Below are positions 22,165 to 31,788 of a DNA stretch of 33,057 nucleotides, piece by piece; positions within the stretch are counted from its first letter, which is position 1, and every line of letters begins with the position of its first letter. The notes beneath the pieces were generated by a model. The model was not told the origin of the DNA. It saw only the letters and a list, made by a program, of their open reading frames with translations, and did not search any database. Both the position numbers and the translations under genes were made by a program. The stretch is from NCBI GenBank assembly GCA_903828635.1, contig CAIKMY010000257.1, forward strand, positions 1 to 33,057, given 5' to 3'. The DNA comes from an uncultured Acidobacteriota bacterium. Its GTDB lineage: Bacteria; Acidobacteriota; Blastocatellia; RBC074.

Positions 22165-25100
22165 ATGCGCTATCGACATATCACCGCCCTGCTGGTAATG
22201 CTCCTGTTCTGTTGTCTGGTGCCTCTGCGAAACGAGCATGCGCAGGAGGGCGGCGGTGAGCGCTGGCAGCCTGCCGGAGAGCTTGAGAGCAATCTGATTA
22301 TCGTACGCAGCGGCGATGGCATCTCCTGTCGGTCCATGACGCGCCAGGAGGCAGAGGATCTGCGGATCGCTCGGGGGCGTGGCGAGTTGCGCGAGCTGAC
22401 TGCTGACGAGCCAATGCGGCTTGAGGCCCAGCAGACGGGCATGAAGATTATCCTGCGAGCAACCTCGCAGCTCGATGCCAACCCAACTGCCAGGCAGGCA
22501 TTTCTGCGGGCGGCGGCCTACTGGGAGTCGATCATCAAATCACCAATCACCGTGGTGATCGACGTCGATTTCGGGCCGACGCGCTTCGGTATTCAATATC
22601 CCTCCCCGAATATCATCGGGGCGACTTCGAATCAGGCGCTGACGGCATTGGGCATCTTTGAAGAGCTGCGAAACAAGCTGATAGCCGGGGCCCCCGGCGC
22701 TCAGGAGAGGGCTGTCTTCACGGCACTGCCGAACAGTTCGCTGGTGACCGATATCGGGACGACGGGCACCATCTTTATTGCGACTCCGGTATTGCGGGCA
22801 CTCGGCTTTATTAGTGCTGCTGCCGATCCGGCCAGTGAGTTGGGGTTCGGCCTTCCGCCATCGATCGGTTTCAACTCGGCATTCGGCTTCGATTTCGAGC
22901 CGGCGGATGGCATCGATATTGACAAGGTCGATTTCAATGCGACGGCGATTCACGAAATCGGCCATGCGCTTGGTTTCAGTTCGAGCGTTGGCAATGCGGA
23001 GCGGTCTCCGTTAGCACCGCTGTCAGTCAATTTCTGGGACTGCTATCGTTTTCGTCCCGGAGTAACGATTGACAATTTCGGTACGGCTTCGCGAGTTCTG
23101 CTGTCCGGAGGCGAACATATTTACTTTGCCGGGTTTAATGATGTGTCGCTCTCGACTGCCAGAAACGACGGGCTGGAGGGCGATGGACGCCAGGCTTCCC
23201 ACTGGAAGGACGATACATTGACAGGGCAGTTGCTTGGCATCATGGATCCGACATTATCGAGCGGGTTGCGTGACGAGGGGACGGCCGAGGATGTGCAGGC
23301 GCTCGTTAGTTTTGGTTACCAGGTCAGCGGAGCCGTGGCTGTGGCCGAGCGTCTTTCGGTTGACGACAATCGCCGCGATGCCCAGCCGGTAGCCAACAAT
23401 GCGATGGTGGTCAATCGTTTCACTCCGTCACGATATCCGGCGACGCTGAGGAGCGCGATCATTCAGATTCCGATCACCGGAGATCAGCCTTCTCCGGTCG
23501 GCAGCCAGTTGCGAATCGTTGTTCTCGCCGATCCCAACCGGACAGGCCAGCCTCCGGCCGGTGCGACGCCAATCTTCAATCAGGTCTTTACCATTCCGAA
23601 CATCACATCGAGCCGCTTCGTTGAGTTCACCTTCAGCGGGCCGGTGATTGGTTCGGGAGACTTCTATCTCGGGATTCAGACGACAGCTCAGCAACTGGGG
23701 ATCCCGATCGATACCACCGGGGCACCAAAGCCCGGGTCGTTCATCTCACTCAATAATGGCGTCAGCTTCCAGCCGCTCAACACGCTGACCGGTGGCAGTG
23801 GAGCTGCCAATTTCATGGCGCGGGCAGTAGTCACCTCACAGTTTGATGTAGTTCCGACGCCGGCACTGACCACTGTCAGTCCGGCGATTCTGCCGCCGGG
23901 AGGGGCCGGGGCCACGATTCTGCTGCGGGGAACCAATTTTCGACCTGACTCGATAGTCCGCTGGAACGGGGCCGATCGTCCGACGACATTTATTACCGGC
24001 TCGCAGCTGCAGGCCTCACTGAGCGGTGCCGACCTTGCCAGTGCGGGAACGGCCAATGTCACCGTCTTTACACCGGCCTCCGGTAGTGGCGGCGGAGGCT
24101 CCTCGACGGCGTTTGCCGTCTCCATTGGAAGCTCCAATCCGGTTCCGTCGATTACACGGCTCGATCCGCCATCGGCGGCGCGATCGACCGAACCGTTTGT
24201 CGTCAATGTTCTCGGGCTCAATTTCAGTCCGGCCTCAAAGGTGCGGGTCGGCGGCAGCGAGCGTGATACCGTCTTTGTCAGCAGCCAGCAATTGAGGGTA
24301 ACGCTGACGGCCGCCGACATGGCGACGCCTGGCGCTCTCGGGCTGACCGTCTTCAGTCCTGCTCCGGGGGGCGGGACTTCCGGCGAGCAATCCTTCGGGG
24401 TCATTCTCTGCACCTACCAGCTCTCGACGCTGAGCCAGTCCGTCGCCTCGGTTGGCGGTGACAGGGGAGTGATGCTGACCGTCGGTGAGCCCTGCCGGTG
24501 GACGGTGACTTCTGACTCCTCGTGGGTCAGCGTCCTCAATCCGACTCCCGCTGCCGGGACTGGCAAGCATCCAATTCGCCTCTCCGTCCAAGCCAACAGC
24601 ACGCCGTCGTCGCGCCAGGCGCGGCTGACGATCGGTGGCCAGATAATGGTTCTCGATCAGTATGGTCTCCTGAGCAACGTCTCGGCTGCGAGCTATTCTG
24701 CCGCAGTTACCCCTGAGTCGATCGTTGCCGGTTTTGGTCTTGGTCTGGCGCGGACGACCACATCCGCCAGCGCTCTCCCGCTGCCGACCAATCTCTCCGG
24801 CACGGCGGTCAGTGTCCAGGATATGCGTGGTGTCATTCGGCCTGCTCCGCTCTTCTTCGTCTCGCCACAGCAGGTCAACTATCTGATGCCCGCCGACACC
24901 GCCGCCGGTATTGTCGGCGTGACCCTCTCGATCGACTCGGTGGTTGTCTCAACCGGCGTGCTTACCGTCTCAACTGTTGCCCCCGCCCTCTTTGCCGCCA
25001 ACTCTTCCGGCAGGGATGTCGCCGCCGCCAGCATCGTTCGCCTCCGTAATGGGGCCGTCACCTTTGAACAGGTCGCCAGTTTCAGTCAAACCGACCAGAA

Positions 25101-25380
25101 GTTCCAGCCGCTCGCCATCGACTTTGGCCCGGAGTCTGATCAGCTCTTCCTCGCTCTCTTTGGCACCGGAATCCGTGGGCGTACCTCGCTTGCCAATGTC
25201 GTCGTCAGGATCGCCGATCTTACCCTCGCCCCCAGCTTTGCCGGAGCCCAACCGGAGTTTGTCGGACTCGACCAGGTCAATGTCGAGCTGCCCCGCAGCC
25301 TCAGGGGCAGGGGGGGCGTCAATGTCTCGATTACTGTCGATGGAAAGCTCTCCAACCAGGTGACGCTCAATTTCCGGTAG
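22165..25380 (+). CDS. Secreted metzincin-like metalloprotease with two IPT/TIG domains, a BACON-like domain and TIGR03437-type C-terminus
   Basis: Signal peptide; zinc motif HEIGHALGF (22951-22977) and later GIMDPT Met-turn-like; SPAILPPGGAGATILLRGTNF and DPPSAARSTEPFVVNVLGLNF (IPT); CRWTVTSDSSWVSV (BACON-like); PLFFVSPQQVNYLMPADT...LFGTGIRGR...GLDQVNVELPR. Confidence 0.8.
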   Translation: MRYRHITALLVMLLFCCLVPLRNEHAQEGGGERWQPAGELESNLIIVRSGDGISCRSMTRQEAEDLRIARGRGELRELTADEPMRLEAQQTGMKIILRATSQLDANPTARQAFLRAAAYWESIIKSPITVVIDVDFGPTRFGIQYPSPNIIGATSNQALTALGIFEELRNKLIAGAPGAQERAVFTALPNSSLVTDIGTTGTIFIATPVLRALGFISAAADPASELGFGLPPSIGFNSAFGFDFEPADGIDIDKVDFNATAIHEIGHALGFSSSVGNAERSPLAPLSVNFWDCYRFRPGVTIDNFGTASRVLLSGGEHIYFAGFNDVSLSTARNDGLEGDGRQASHWKDDTLTGQLLGIMDPTLSSGLRDEGTAEDVQALVSFGYQVSGAVAVAERLSVDDNRRDAQPVANNAMVVNRFTPSRYPATLRSAIIQIPITGDQPSPVGSQLRIVVLADPNRTGQPPAGATPIFNQVFTIPNITSSRFVEFTFSGPVIGSGDFYLGIQTTAQQLGIPIDTTGAPKPGSFISLNNGVSFQPLNTLTGGSGAANFMARAVVTSQFDVVPTPALTTVSPAILPPGGAGATILLRGTNFRPDSIVRWNGADRPTTFITGSQLQASLSGADLASAGTANVTVFTPASGSGGGGSSTAFAVSIGSSNPVPSITRLDPPSAARSTEPFVVNVLGLNFSPASKVRVGGSERDTVFVSSQQLRVTLTAADMATPGALGLTVFSPAPGGGTSGEQSFGVILCTYQLSTLSQSVASVGGDRGVMLTVGEPCRWTVTSDSSWVSVLNPTPAAGTGKHPIRLSVQANSTPSSRQARLTIGGQIMVLDQYGLLSNVSAASYSAAVTPESIVAGFGLGLARTTTSASALPLPTNLSGTAVSVQDMRGVIRPAPLFFVSPQQVNYLMPADTAAGIVGVTLSIDSVVVSTGVLTVSTVAPALFAANSSGRDVAAASIVRLRNGAVTFEQVASFSQTDQKFQPLAIDFGPESDQLFLALFGTGIRGRTSLANVVVRIADLTLAPSFAGAQPEFVGLDQVNVELPRSLRGRGGVNVSITVDGKLSNQVTLNFR

Positions 25381-25389
25381 AGGTGTCAA

Positions 25390-25428
25390 CTGGATACTCG
25401 GTCTGGATACCCGGTCTTGATACCCGGC
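25390..25428. repeat. 13-bp tandem repeat x3 (CTGGATACTCGGT CTGGATACCCGGT CTTGATACCCGGC)
   Basis: Direct reading, just 3' of the 22165..25380 gene. Confidence 0.85.
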
Positions 25429-25462
25429 GATGCTGGCAGGTGGAGTGGCAGGGAAAAGAATT

Positions 25463-25537
25463 TGGCGTCCCGTACGGGAATCGAACCCGTGTTACCGCCG
25501 TGAAAGGGCGATGTCCTGACCTCTAGACGAACGGGAC
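25463..25537 (-). tRNA. tRNA-Glu (anticodon TTC), CCA encoded
   Basis: Minus strand GTCCCGTTCGTCTAGAGGTCAGGACATCGCCCTTTCACGGCGGTAACACGGGTTCGAATCCCGTACGGGACGCCA: acceptor GTCCCGT/ACGGGAC, anticodon loop CTTTCAC, T-loop GGTTCGAATCC. Confidence 0.95.
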
Positions 25538-25735
25538 GCAAGACCGGAACTGAAATCGAAACCGGGGCCGGTTGAGCCTCGGACCAGGGCATGGCAAATT
25601 CCGGACAAGAATTCATCATAACCCCGGCAAGCCGCGTGCGTCAACAGGGCTGTCAAGGATTTTCATCAGGCAGAAGCCATCGATCGTGTGTTACTCTTTC
25701 ATTCGGCGTGACGGCGGTGATCCGGAGGTGACGAC

Positions 25736-25759
25736 AGGCTTTTGAAAAGGCTTTTGACG
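25736..25759. repeat. 12-bp tandem duplication (AGGCTTTTGAAA AGGCTTTTGACG) in the leader of the TPR gene
   Basis: 10/12 identical, 41 bp before the 25800 ATG. Confidence 0.7.
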
Positions 25760-25799
25760 TCGATCACCACCCGGTGACTGCGCGACGGGAGGCGCACCG

Positions 25800-27569
25800 A
25801 TGAGGTATTCAAAATTATTGAGGGGCTGCTTAAAGATGGGATTGTCGGAAGCAGGATTTAACAGAAGATTTAACAGGAAATTTAACAGAAGATTGGGCAG
25901 GGGACTCGCGGTGGTGCTGGTGGCTCTGGGGTTACTGACGGGGCAGCCGGAGAGTTTGCCTGGGGCGTTATCAGGGAGGGCGGGGGCGGTCGCTGGTGAC
26001 CGGATCATGGTTCTGCCCTTCGAGAATCGTTCGCAGCGGGGTGATTACAACTGGATACGCGAGAGTTTCCCGATACAGATGGCAGAGGCGCTTGAAGTGC
26101 CGGGGATCGAGGTGCTGAGTAGTGGTGAGCGGAATCAGGCCTTTGAGCGAATGCGGCTCAACCCGGAGGATCTGCTGACGCGGGCGGCGATGATCAGACT
26201 GGCGGAGGCGGCGAGGGCCAACCTTGCTTTGATTGGCGAGTTTGATATTGGCGGGGAGAAGGATGCGGTGACGATTGCGGTCACGGCGCGGCTGGTTGAA
26301 ACGACAGAGGGGCGGCTGGTGGCCAATCGGGTCTTCAATTTCAGCGGACCGTTGAGCGAGCTGCAGCAGATGCAGGGGCAGCTTGCCTGGAATCTGCTTT
26401 ACCTGCGGAATCCGTCGCTGCCATACACGAAGGAGCAGCTGGTGGCAAGGGCGACGGTGGCGCCGCCACTTGCTTACCAGAGTTACGTCAAGGCGGTGCT
26501 GACAGCGGATCGGAAGCTGCGAGAGTCATTTCTGCGGCGGGCAATTCAGGAGTTTGACGCCTCAGGTGCACCGGGCCATTTTGGCGCAGCGATCTTCGAG
26601 CTTGGGCTGCTCAATTATCGACAGGGGAGCGACAGCGACGCGCTGGCGCAACTGGCGCAGCTCAACCCCTCAGACCGCCACTTTGATGAGGGGCTCTTCA
26701 TTGCCGGGTTGTCGGCCTGGCGCAGCAGCAACTACGAGTTGATGGCGGAGCGGCTCAACGCGCTGGCTGCAGCCCGGCCGCATCCGGCAGTTTTTAACAA
26801 TCTTGGACTTGCCGAACTGATGCGAGGTAACCTGCAGGCGGGGCTCTCATCATTGCTCAAGGCGGCGGCCAATGCCCCGGCGGATGCCATCCTCCAATTC
26901 AATTATGGCTATGCGTTATGGCGCAACGGGCAGGCGGAGGAGGCGATCATCCGCCTGCGTCAGGCGGTCCAGGCCAACCCGCGCGATGGTGAGGCGCTTT
27001 ACCTGCTGGCAAAATGTCTGGCGGCGACCGGGCGTGAGGCAGAGGCGGCAAAGGCTGATAACGAGGCGCGTCATCATCTGCAAAGCTACGCGAAATGGGA
27101 GGTCGATCCACAGAGTATTCCACCACTGGGCCGGCTGAAGCAGGATTTTGACGTGGTTCGGTCTGCGGGGGCCGGTCGCGTGGCGGAGTCAGGCGGGCCA
27201 TTGCTGCCACAGATGCTCCTGCGGCAGCGGCTCGATCGCGCGAGGGGGCTGCTCGACCGCCAGGAGGATGGGGCGGCACTCACCGAGGTCGAGGCGGTGA
27301 TTGCCGCCGAGGGGAATAATGCCGAAGCCCATTACCTGCGCGGGCTGATTCATCTGCGACGCGGGGAGGGAGAGGCCGCGCTCAGTGCGCTGCAGTCAGC
27401 GGTTACGTGGGATCCGCGCCGCCTCGATGCTCACCTTGAACTGGGGCGGCTTTATCTGGCGCGCAATGATCAGGCAAGAGCGCTCTCGCACATCAATCAG
27501 GTGCTGGCGATCGATGCGCGCAACCGGGTCGCGCTCACCCTCCGACGACAGATCGAGACCAGTCGCTGA
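25800..27569 (+). CDS. TPR-repeat protein with N-terminal membrane/signal segment
   Basis: Hydrophobic segment LAVVLVALGLL; IMVLPFENRSQRGDYNWIRESFP (TolB-N/CsgG-like); C-terminal TPRs. Confidence 0.8.
   Translation: MRYSKLLRGCLKMGLSEAGFNRRFNRKFNRRLGRGLAVVLVALGLLTGQPESLPGALSGRAGAVAGDRIMVLPFENRSQRGDYNWIRESFPIQMAEALEVPGIEVLSSGERNQAFERMRLNPEDLLTRAAMIRLAEAARANLALIGEFDIGGEKDAVTIAVTARLVETTEGRLVANRVFNFSGPLSELQQMQGQLAWNLLYLRNPSLPYTKEQLVARATVAPPLAYQSYVKAVLTADRKLRESFLRRAIQEFDASGAPGHFGAAIFELGLLNYRQGSDSDALAQLAQLNPSDRHFDEGLFIAGLSAWRSSNYELMAERLNALAAARPHPAVFNNLGLAELMRGNLQAGLSSLLKAAANAPADAILQFNYGYALWRNGQAEEAIIRLRQAVQANPRDGEALYLLAKCLAATGREAEAAKADNEARHHLQSYAKWEVDPQSIPPLGRLKQDFDVVRSAGAGRVAESGGPLLPQMLLRQRLDRARGLLDRQEDGAALTEVEAVIAAEGNNAEAHYLRGLIHLRRGEGEAALSALQSAVTWDPRRLDAHLELGRLYLARNDQARALSHINQVLAIDARNRVALTLRRQIETSR
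25856..25903. repeat. 12-bp tandem repeat x3 plus a degenerate fourth (ATTTAACAGAAG ATTTAACAGGAA ATTTAACAGAAG ATTGGGCAGGGG), encodes FNRRFNRKFNRRLGRG
   Basis: Direct reading; in frame, just before the hydrophobic segment. Confidence 0.9.
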
Positions 27570-27633
27570 TCGTCTGCAGGGAATTGCTGCTGCGGCGTTC
27601 AGTGGCTGAAGGGAGGGGCCGAACGAGGCAGAG

Positions 27634-28590
27634 ATGCTGACGCTGATCAGATACCCAAAGCGGACAAGAGGGCTGGTGATCGCTATCATGCTCTCACTGT
27701 CGCTTCATCTCTCCGTCTTCATCGCCTGGTATTACTCTCCGGCGGTCAGGCTCGCCCTTGGTTATCGCGGGATCGAGTATGTCGATGAGGAATACAATCG
27801 CGCGATCCTCATCGATTTCTCGAAGCAACTGCGTTATCCGCCGGGCTTTCTCGGTTTCGTCGCTCCGACAAAGGTCAGATCACTGGAGGAGATCCGCCGC
27901 GAAGAGGAGCGGCTTGCTCGCGAGCGTCGTCGGCGAGAGGAACGTCTGGCGGCGGCGAGGAAGAAGGTTGCTGGTGTTGAGGCTGACGGCAGGGAGCCCG
28001 GGGAGCCTCTCCCCTCCGCTGAGAAGAGTCCCGCGCCGCCGCCGGATTCGCCTCCCGGCGAAACCTACCCCGGTGGCTTCGGCAAGATCAATACCGCGCC
28101 AATTCGTGACCAGGTGAAGCGGCTTTATGATGCCAATCGTGACGGTCTGCTGGTGATCCCCGAGGGACGGCTGAAGGTCGGGGTCTCGGGAAGTATTCGT
28201 TCCGATGGGACGCTGAAGAACTACCGGCTGATCTTTCCTTCCGGCATTCCCGAGATCGATGCCTCGGCGCTGGCCATTCTCGAAGCGGTGAGTGAGAGCC
28301 GCGCTCTCGGTCCACTCCACAAAATGAGTTCGATCAGCATGGTCCTTGACATCGACCAGGCCGCACAGCTCAATGTCGTCGGCTTCACCGAAAATGAGCA
28401 GGAAGCACGAGCCATCGTCGATCTCGCCAACGCAGTTCTGCTCTTTGCGAAGATCAAAAAGAGTCAGGATCCTGCCGTCATGACAATGCTCAACAACCTG
28501 AAGATCTCACGCACCGGCCAGCGTGTTCAGGCTATCATCAGCATGCCGCGGCTGACGGCGACCAGTGCGCTCCACCAGACGATGAAGTAG
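27634..28590 (+). CDS. TonB-like protein: N-terminal TM, charged/Pro-rich linker, C-terminal domain
   Basis: One TM near N-terminus, EERLARERRRREERLAAARKK, APPPDSPPGE, then GSIRSDGTLKNYRLIFPSGIPEIDASALAILEAV. Confidence 0.6.
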   Translation: MLTLIRYPKRTRGLVIAIMLSLSLHLSVFIAWYYSPAVRLALGYRGIEYVDEEYNRAILIDFSKQLRYPPGFLGFVAPTKVRSLEEIRREEERLARERRRREERLAAARKKVAGVEADGREPGEPLPSAEKSPAPPPDSPPGETYPGGFGKINTAPIRDQVKRLYDANRDGLLVIPEGRLKVGVSGSIRSDGTLKNYRLIFPSGIPEIDASALAILEAVSESRALGPLHKMSSISMVLDIDQAAQLNVVGFTENEQEARAIVDLANAVLLFAKIKKSQDPAVMTMLNNLKISRTGQRVQAIISMPRLTATSALHQTMK

Positions 28591-28603
28591 CTTTCAGGCC
28601 TGC

Positions 28604-28631
28604 CTTACTCGTCGAAACTTACTCGTCGAAA
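28604..28631. repeat. Perfect 14-bp tandem duplication (CTTACTCGTCGAAA x2) across the MIP-channel stop codon
   Basis: 28604-28617 = 28618-28631; duplicates the codons for FDE*. Confidence 0.9.
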
Positions 28632-29374
28632 TGCTTCCCGACCAGCCAGTCATAGATCGTGACGCCGAGAGGCCCGCCGATCAGCGGTCCGACGATCGGC
28701 ACCCAGAAATAGTAATTATTTGCCTGGAAGACCTGGACGCCCCAGCCGGCAACCGCAGTCAGCAGCCGCGGGCCGAAGTCGCGGGCGGGATTGATCGCAT
28801 AGCCGGCATTTAAACCAAAGCACATCCCGATGACCATCACCAGTGCGCCAACCATCAGCGGGCCGAGGCTGCCGATGTTGTTGTTGCGTGCATCACCGAT
28901 CGCCGAGATGACCATCAGCAGCATTGCCGTTCCGAAGATCTGATCGATCAGCCCGCCGAGATGGCTCAGGAATGGCTGGGGCGCGGTCGAAAAGATGCCT
29001 GCCGTATCAAGGCCACGCCCCCCGCCATCGAAGGCGCCTAATGCTTCACGATAGACCAGCAGCACGGCAGCAGCAGCGACGAAAGCGCCCGCCGTTTGTG
29101 CCAGCGCATAGGGGGCAAGTTTGTTCCACGGGAACTTGCGCCGCACTGCCAGCGCAAGGGTCACTGCCGGGTTAAGATGCGCCCCCGTCACCCCGTTGGC
29201 AATGTAGATCCCCATCGTCACGGCCAGCCCCCACGCCAGATTGATCGCAAGGTAGGATCCGTTGCTGCCACGGCTGAGCACATTCTGGGCGACCACTCCG
29301 GCGCCAAAAGCATACATGACGAATGTGCCAAGAAACTCTGCAAACATCTCCCGTCGAATAGTCGATTCCTTCAT
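28619..29374 (-). CDS. Aquaporin / glycerol facilitator (MIP family)
   Basis: Both NPA motifs: GAHLNPAVTLALAV and GYAINPARDFGPRLL. Start at 29374 (MKESTIRREMF) preferred to 29407; SD AGGGGTGA. Confidence 0.92.
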   Translation of the reverse strand: MKESTIRREMFAEFLGTFVMYAFGAGVVAQNVLSRGSNGSYLAINLAWGLAVTMGIYIANGVTGAHLNPAVTLALAVRRKFPWNKLAPYALAQTAGAFVAAAAVLLVYREALGAFDGGGRGLDTAGIFSTAPQPFLSHLGGLIDQIFGTAMLLMVISAIGDARNNNIGSLGPLMVGALVMVIGMCFGLNAGYAINPARDFGPRLLTAVAGWGVQVFQANNYYFWVPIVGPLIGGPLGVTIYDWLVGKHFDE

Positions 29375-29463
29375 ACTCACCCCTGATGGTTTCGATAGGT
29401 CAGACAATGCTCAAGCGATGCTGTTGAAAACGGGTCGAATCATAGCCCCACTCGCCCCGATGA

Positions 29464-29559
29464 TCAAGCTTGATGGCGGTGGTCGGCGTGATGGTCGGGG
29501 CGCTCGGCGTGGTGGTCAGCAAAAGCCGGCGTTATTTCCGTCGTCACCGCTTTGTTCAT
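29464..29559 (-). CDS. Candidate 31-aa His-rich small ORF: MNKAVTTEITPAFADHHAERPDHHADHRHQA
   Basis: ATG at 29559 with GGAG about 8 nt upstream, 6 His in the last 17 residues, same strand and 90 nt before the MIP-channel start. Confidence 0.3.
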   Translation of the reverse strand: MNKAVTTEITPAFADHHAERPDHHADHRHQA

Positions 29560-29597
29560 GCTCAATGCTCCGTTATCATTATTGATCTTTCGATGAC

Positions 29598-29662
29598 ATT
29601 GATAACAAACATTGATAACAAACATTGATAACAAACATTGATAACAAACATTGGTAACAAGT
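29598..29662. repeat. 13-bp direct repeat x5 (ATTGATAACAAAC x4, ATTGGTAACAAGT)
   Basis: Exact 13-bp period, ends 11 bp before the S9 peptidase ATG; each unit carries near-palindrome TTGATAACAA. Confidence 0.95.
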
Positions 29663-29673
29663 CGAGGGGCACG

Positions 29674-31746
29674 ATGGTGACAAAGAGGCCAACCGTGGGG
29701 CAAAGCCTGGTCGGGCAAAGTCTGGTTGTGATGATTCTGGCGATGGTGGTTCTGGTGTCGGCGGGGATGGCTCAGGGGCGGCGGCCATTGACGGCGGACG
29801 AGATTGTCGGGCTCAACCGGGCGAGTGAGACGCAGATCGCGATCGATGGTCGGCGGATAACCTTTGTGCTGACGACGTGGGATCGCGAGCGAGATCGCTT
29901 CAACACTGATATCTGGCTGACGACCGATGCCCGTGAAACGACGAGGCTGACGACCCACACCGGGCGGGACGAGCATCCGCGCTGGCAGACAGGCAGTGAG
30001 GGGCTCGCTTTTCTCTCCGACCGGGGCAGTGAGCCGGGCAGCACCGGCATGCAGATCTATCTGATGAACACCCGGTATGGCGGTGATGCGGTGCGTCTGA
30101 CCAGTCACGGCGCTCCGGTGCAACGTTTTGAGTGGTCGCCGAACGGAGCGAGGATTGCGTTTCTGGCGGCGGTGGGACCGGGTGAGAAGTCCGGTGGGCA
30201 GCGAGTCGGAACAAAGCCCCCGGTAGTTGTTGACGAGGATGATCGGCCGCATCAGCTCTGGCTGCTCGATGTCGCCAGTCGGCAGGTGACGCAACTGACG
30301 ACGGGGCAACATCACCTGACCGCCTTCAGCTGGTCGCCCGATTCAACGTCGATCGTTTGCGCCGCTCGCCCGAGTTCGCGGCAGATCGATTCGCCGGCGA
30401 GTGAAATCTTTGTTGTTGCGGCGGTCGCTGAAGGCGCACCCCGCGACATCGGCAGAGCCCTCCAGGTGACGAGCGGCAATGGCACCGAAGGCGAGCCTCG
30501 CTTTTCGCCGGATGGCCGCTGGCTGAGTTACCTTGCCAAAGCCGATGGTGATCCGCTGACCGGGCCCGACCGGCTTCACCTCGTGCCGTGGAACGCCGCG
30601 TCAAACCAGCGTGGTACGGGCGAAACCGTTATTCTGCCGGCGGCTGCCGGTGCCGGCTTCGATGGCTACATTCGCACTTACAAGTGGCTCCTCGACAGCC
30701 AGAGAATCATCTTCAATGCGGGCCTCGGGGTCAATGAGCAGATCTTCAGCATCAATCTGGTTGACCGCAAGCCGCTGGCACTGACTCGTAGCGAGGGGGT
30801 CAACTCCGGTTTCTCGGTCACCCCCGATGGCATGACCATTGCCTTTGTCCACGAAAGTCCGCGAATTCCGTCGGAAGTAGCCTTCCTCACCGCACGCATC
30901 ATGATTCCAATCTTCCTGACGGAACTCAACCCGCAGAGCAGCAGCCTGTTGCTCGGCCAGGTCGAGACTATTCGCTGGCGGGCAAAGGATGGCGCCGAGG
31001 TCGAAGGGCTGCTCGTCTATCCCTCAGGCTATGAGACAGGAAAGCGCTACCCGCTGGTTGTCTACCTTCACGGCGGGCCGGAGGGCGCCTACACACGAGG
31101 CTTTAATGCCAGCTGGAGTGCCTTTCCCCAGGTCTATGCCGCACGGGGGTATGCGGTCTTCATGCCCAATTTTCGCGGATCTTCCAATTACGGGGCAAAG
31201 TTTGCACAGGCGAATGCCGGGCGGGCCGGCAGTGTCGATGTCGATGACATTCTGGCGGGAATTGACCGGCTGGTTGCTGACGGGATTGCTGACGAGGGGA
31301 GAATGGCGCTTGCCGGCTGGAGCTATGGCGGATATCTGAGCGCGATGCTCATAGGAAAGACCAATCGTTTTCGCTGTGCGGCATACGGCGCGGGACTCTC
31401 CAATGCCGTCTCCTACTGGGGGACGGCCGATATCATTGCGCAGCGCGAGCGGCTGCATGGCGGGACGCCGTGGCAGGCGGCAAAGATCTACGAGGAGTCA
31501 TCACCACTGGCCCGCCTCGCCAATGTTCGCACTCCGACGCTGATCTTTCACGGTGAAAAGGATGAGCGCGTTCCGCTTTCGCAGTCACAGGAGAGTTACC
31601 GCCGCTTGCGTCGGCTCGGAGTCAATGTTCAAATGGTAGTTTACCCGGAGCAGGGACACGCGCTGGAGACGCCGAGTTACCAGGCAGACAAGATCAATCG
31701 CGAGCTTGCCTGGATCGAGAAGCATCTGCAGCCGGCCGGTCGCTGA
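29674..31746 (+). CDS. Secreted S9-family prolyl oligopeptidase-type serine peptidase
   Basis: Signal peptide MVTKRPTVGQ...VMILAMVVLVSAGMAQG; beta-propeller WD40/TolB-like repeats; catalytic GWSYGGY, HGEKDERVP, EQGHALE. Track start 29638 is a TTG inside the leader repeat. Confidence 0.92.
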   Translation: MVTKRPTVGQSLVGQSLVVMILAMVVLVSAGMAQGRRPLTADEIVGLNRASETQIAIDGRRITFVLTTWDRERDRFNTDIWLTTDARETTRLTTHTGRDEHPRWQTGSEGLAFLSDRGSEPGSTGMQIYLMNTRYGGDAVRLTSHGAPVQRFEWSPNGARIAFLAAVGPGEKSGGQRVGTKPPVVVDEDDRPHQLWLLDVASRQVTQLTTGQHHLTAFSWSPDSTSIVCAARPSSRQIDSPASEIFVVAAVAEGAPRDIGRALQVTSGNGTEGEPRFSPDGRWLSYLAKADGDPLTGPDRLHLVPWNAASNQRGTGETVILPAAAGAGFDGYIRTYKWLLDSQRIIFNAGLGVNEQIFSINLVDRKPLALTRSEGVNSGFSVTPDGMTIAFVHESPRIPSEVAFLTARIMIPIFLTELNPQSSSLLLGQVETIRWRAKDGAEVEGLLVYPSGYETGKRYPLVVYLHGGPEGAYTRGFNASWSAFPQVYAARGYAVFMPNFRGSSNYGAKFAQANAGRAGSVDVDDILAGIDRLVADGIADEGRMALAGWSYGGYLSAMLIGKTNRFRCAAYGAGLSNAVSYWGTADIIAQRERLHGGTPWQAAKIYEESSPLARLANVRTPTLIFHGEKDERVPLSQSQESYRRLRRLGVNVQMVVYPEQGHALETPSYQADKINRELAWIEKHLQPAGR
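29698..29727. repeat. 15-bp tandem duplication in the signal peptide (VGQSL VGQSL)
   Basis: GGGCAAAGCCTGGTC / GGGCAAAGTCTGGTT, 13/15. Confidence 0.8.
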
Positions 31747-31788
31747 GTTCGACCTTGTCTGTTGCGCTCACCAGAGTTTGACTTGGGC

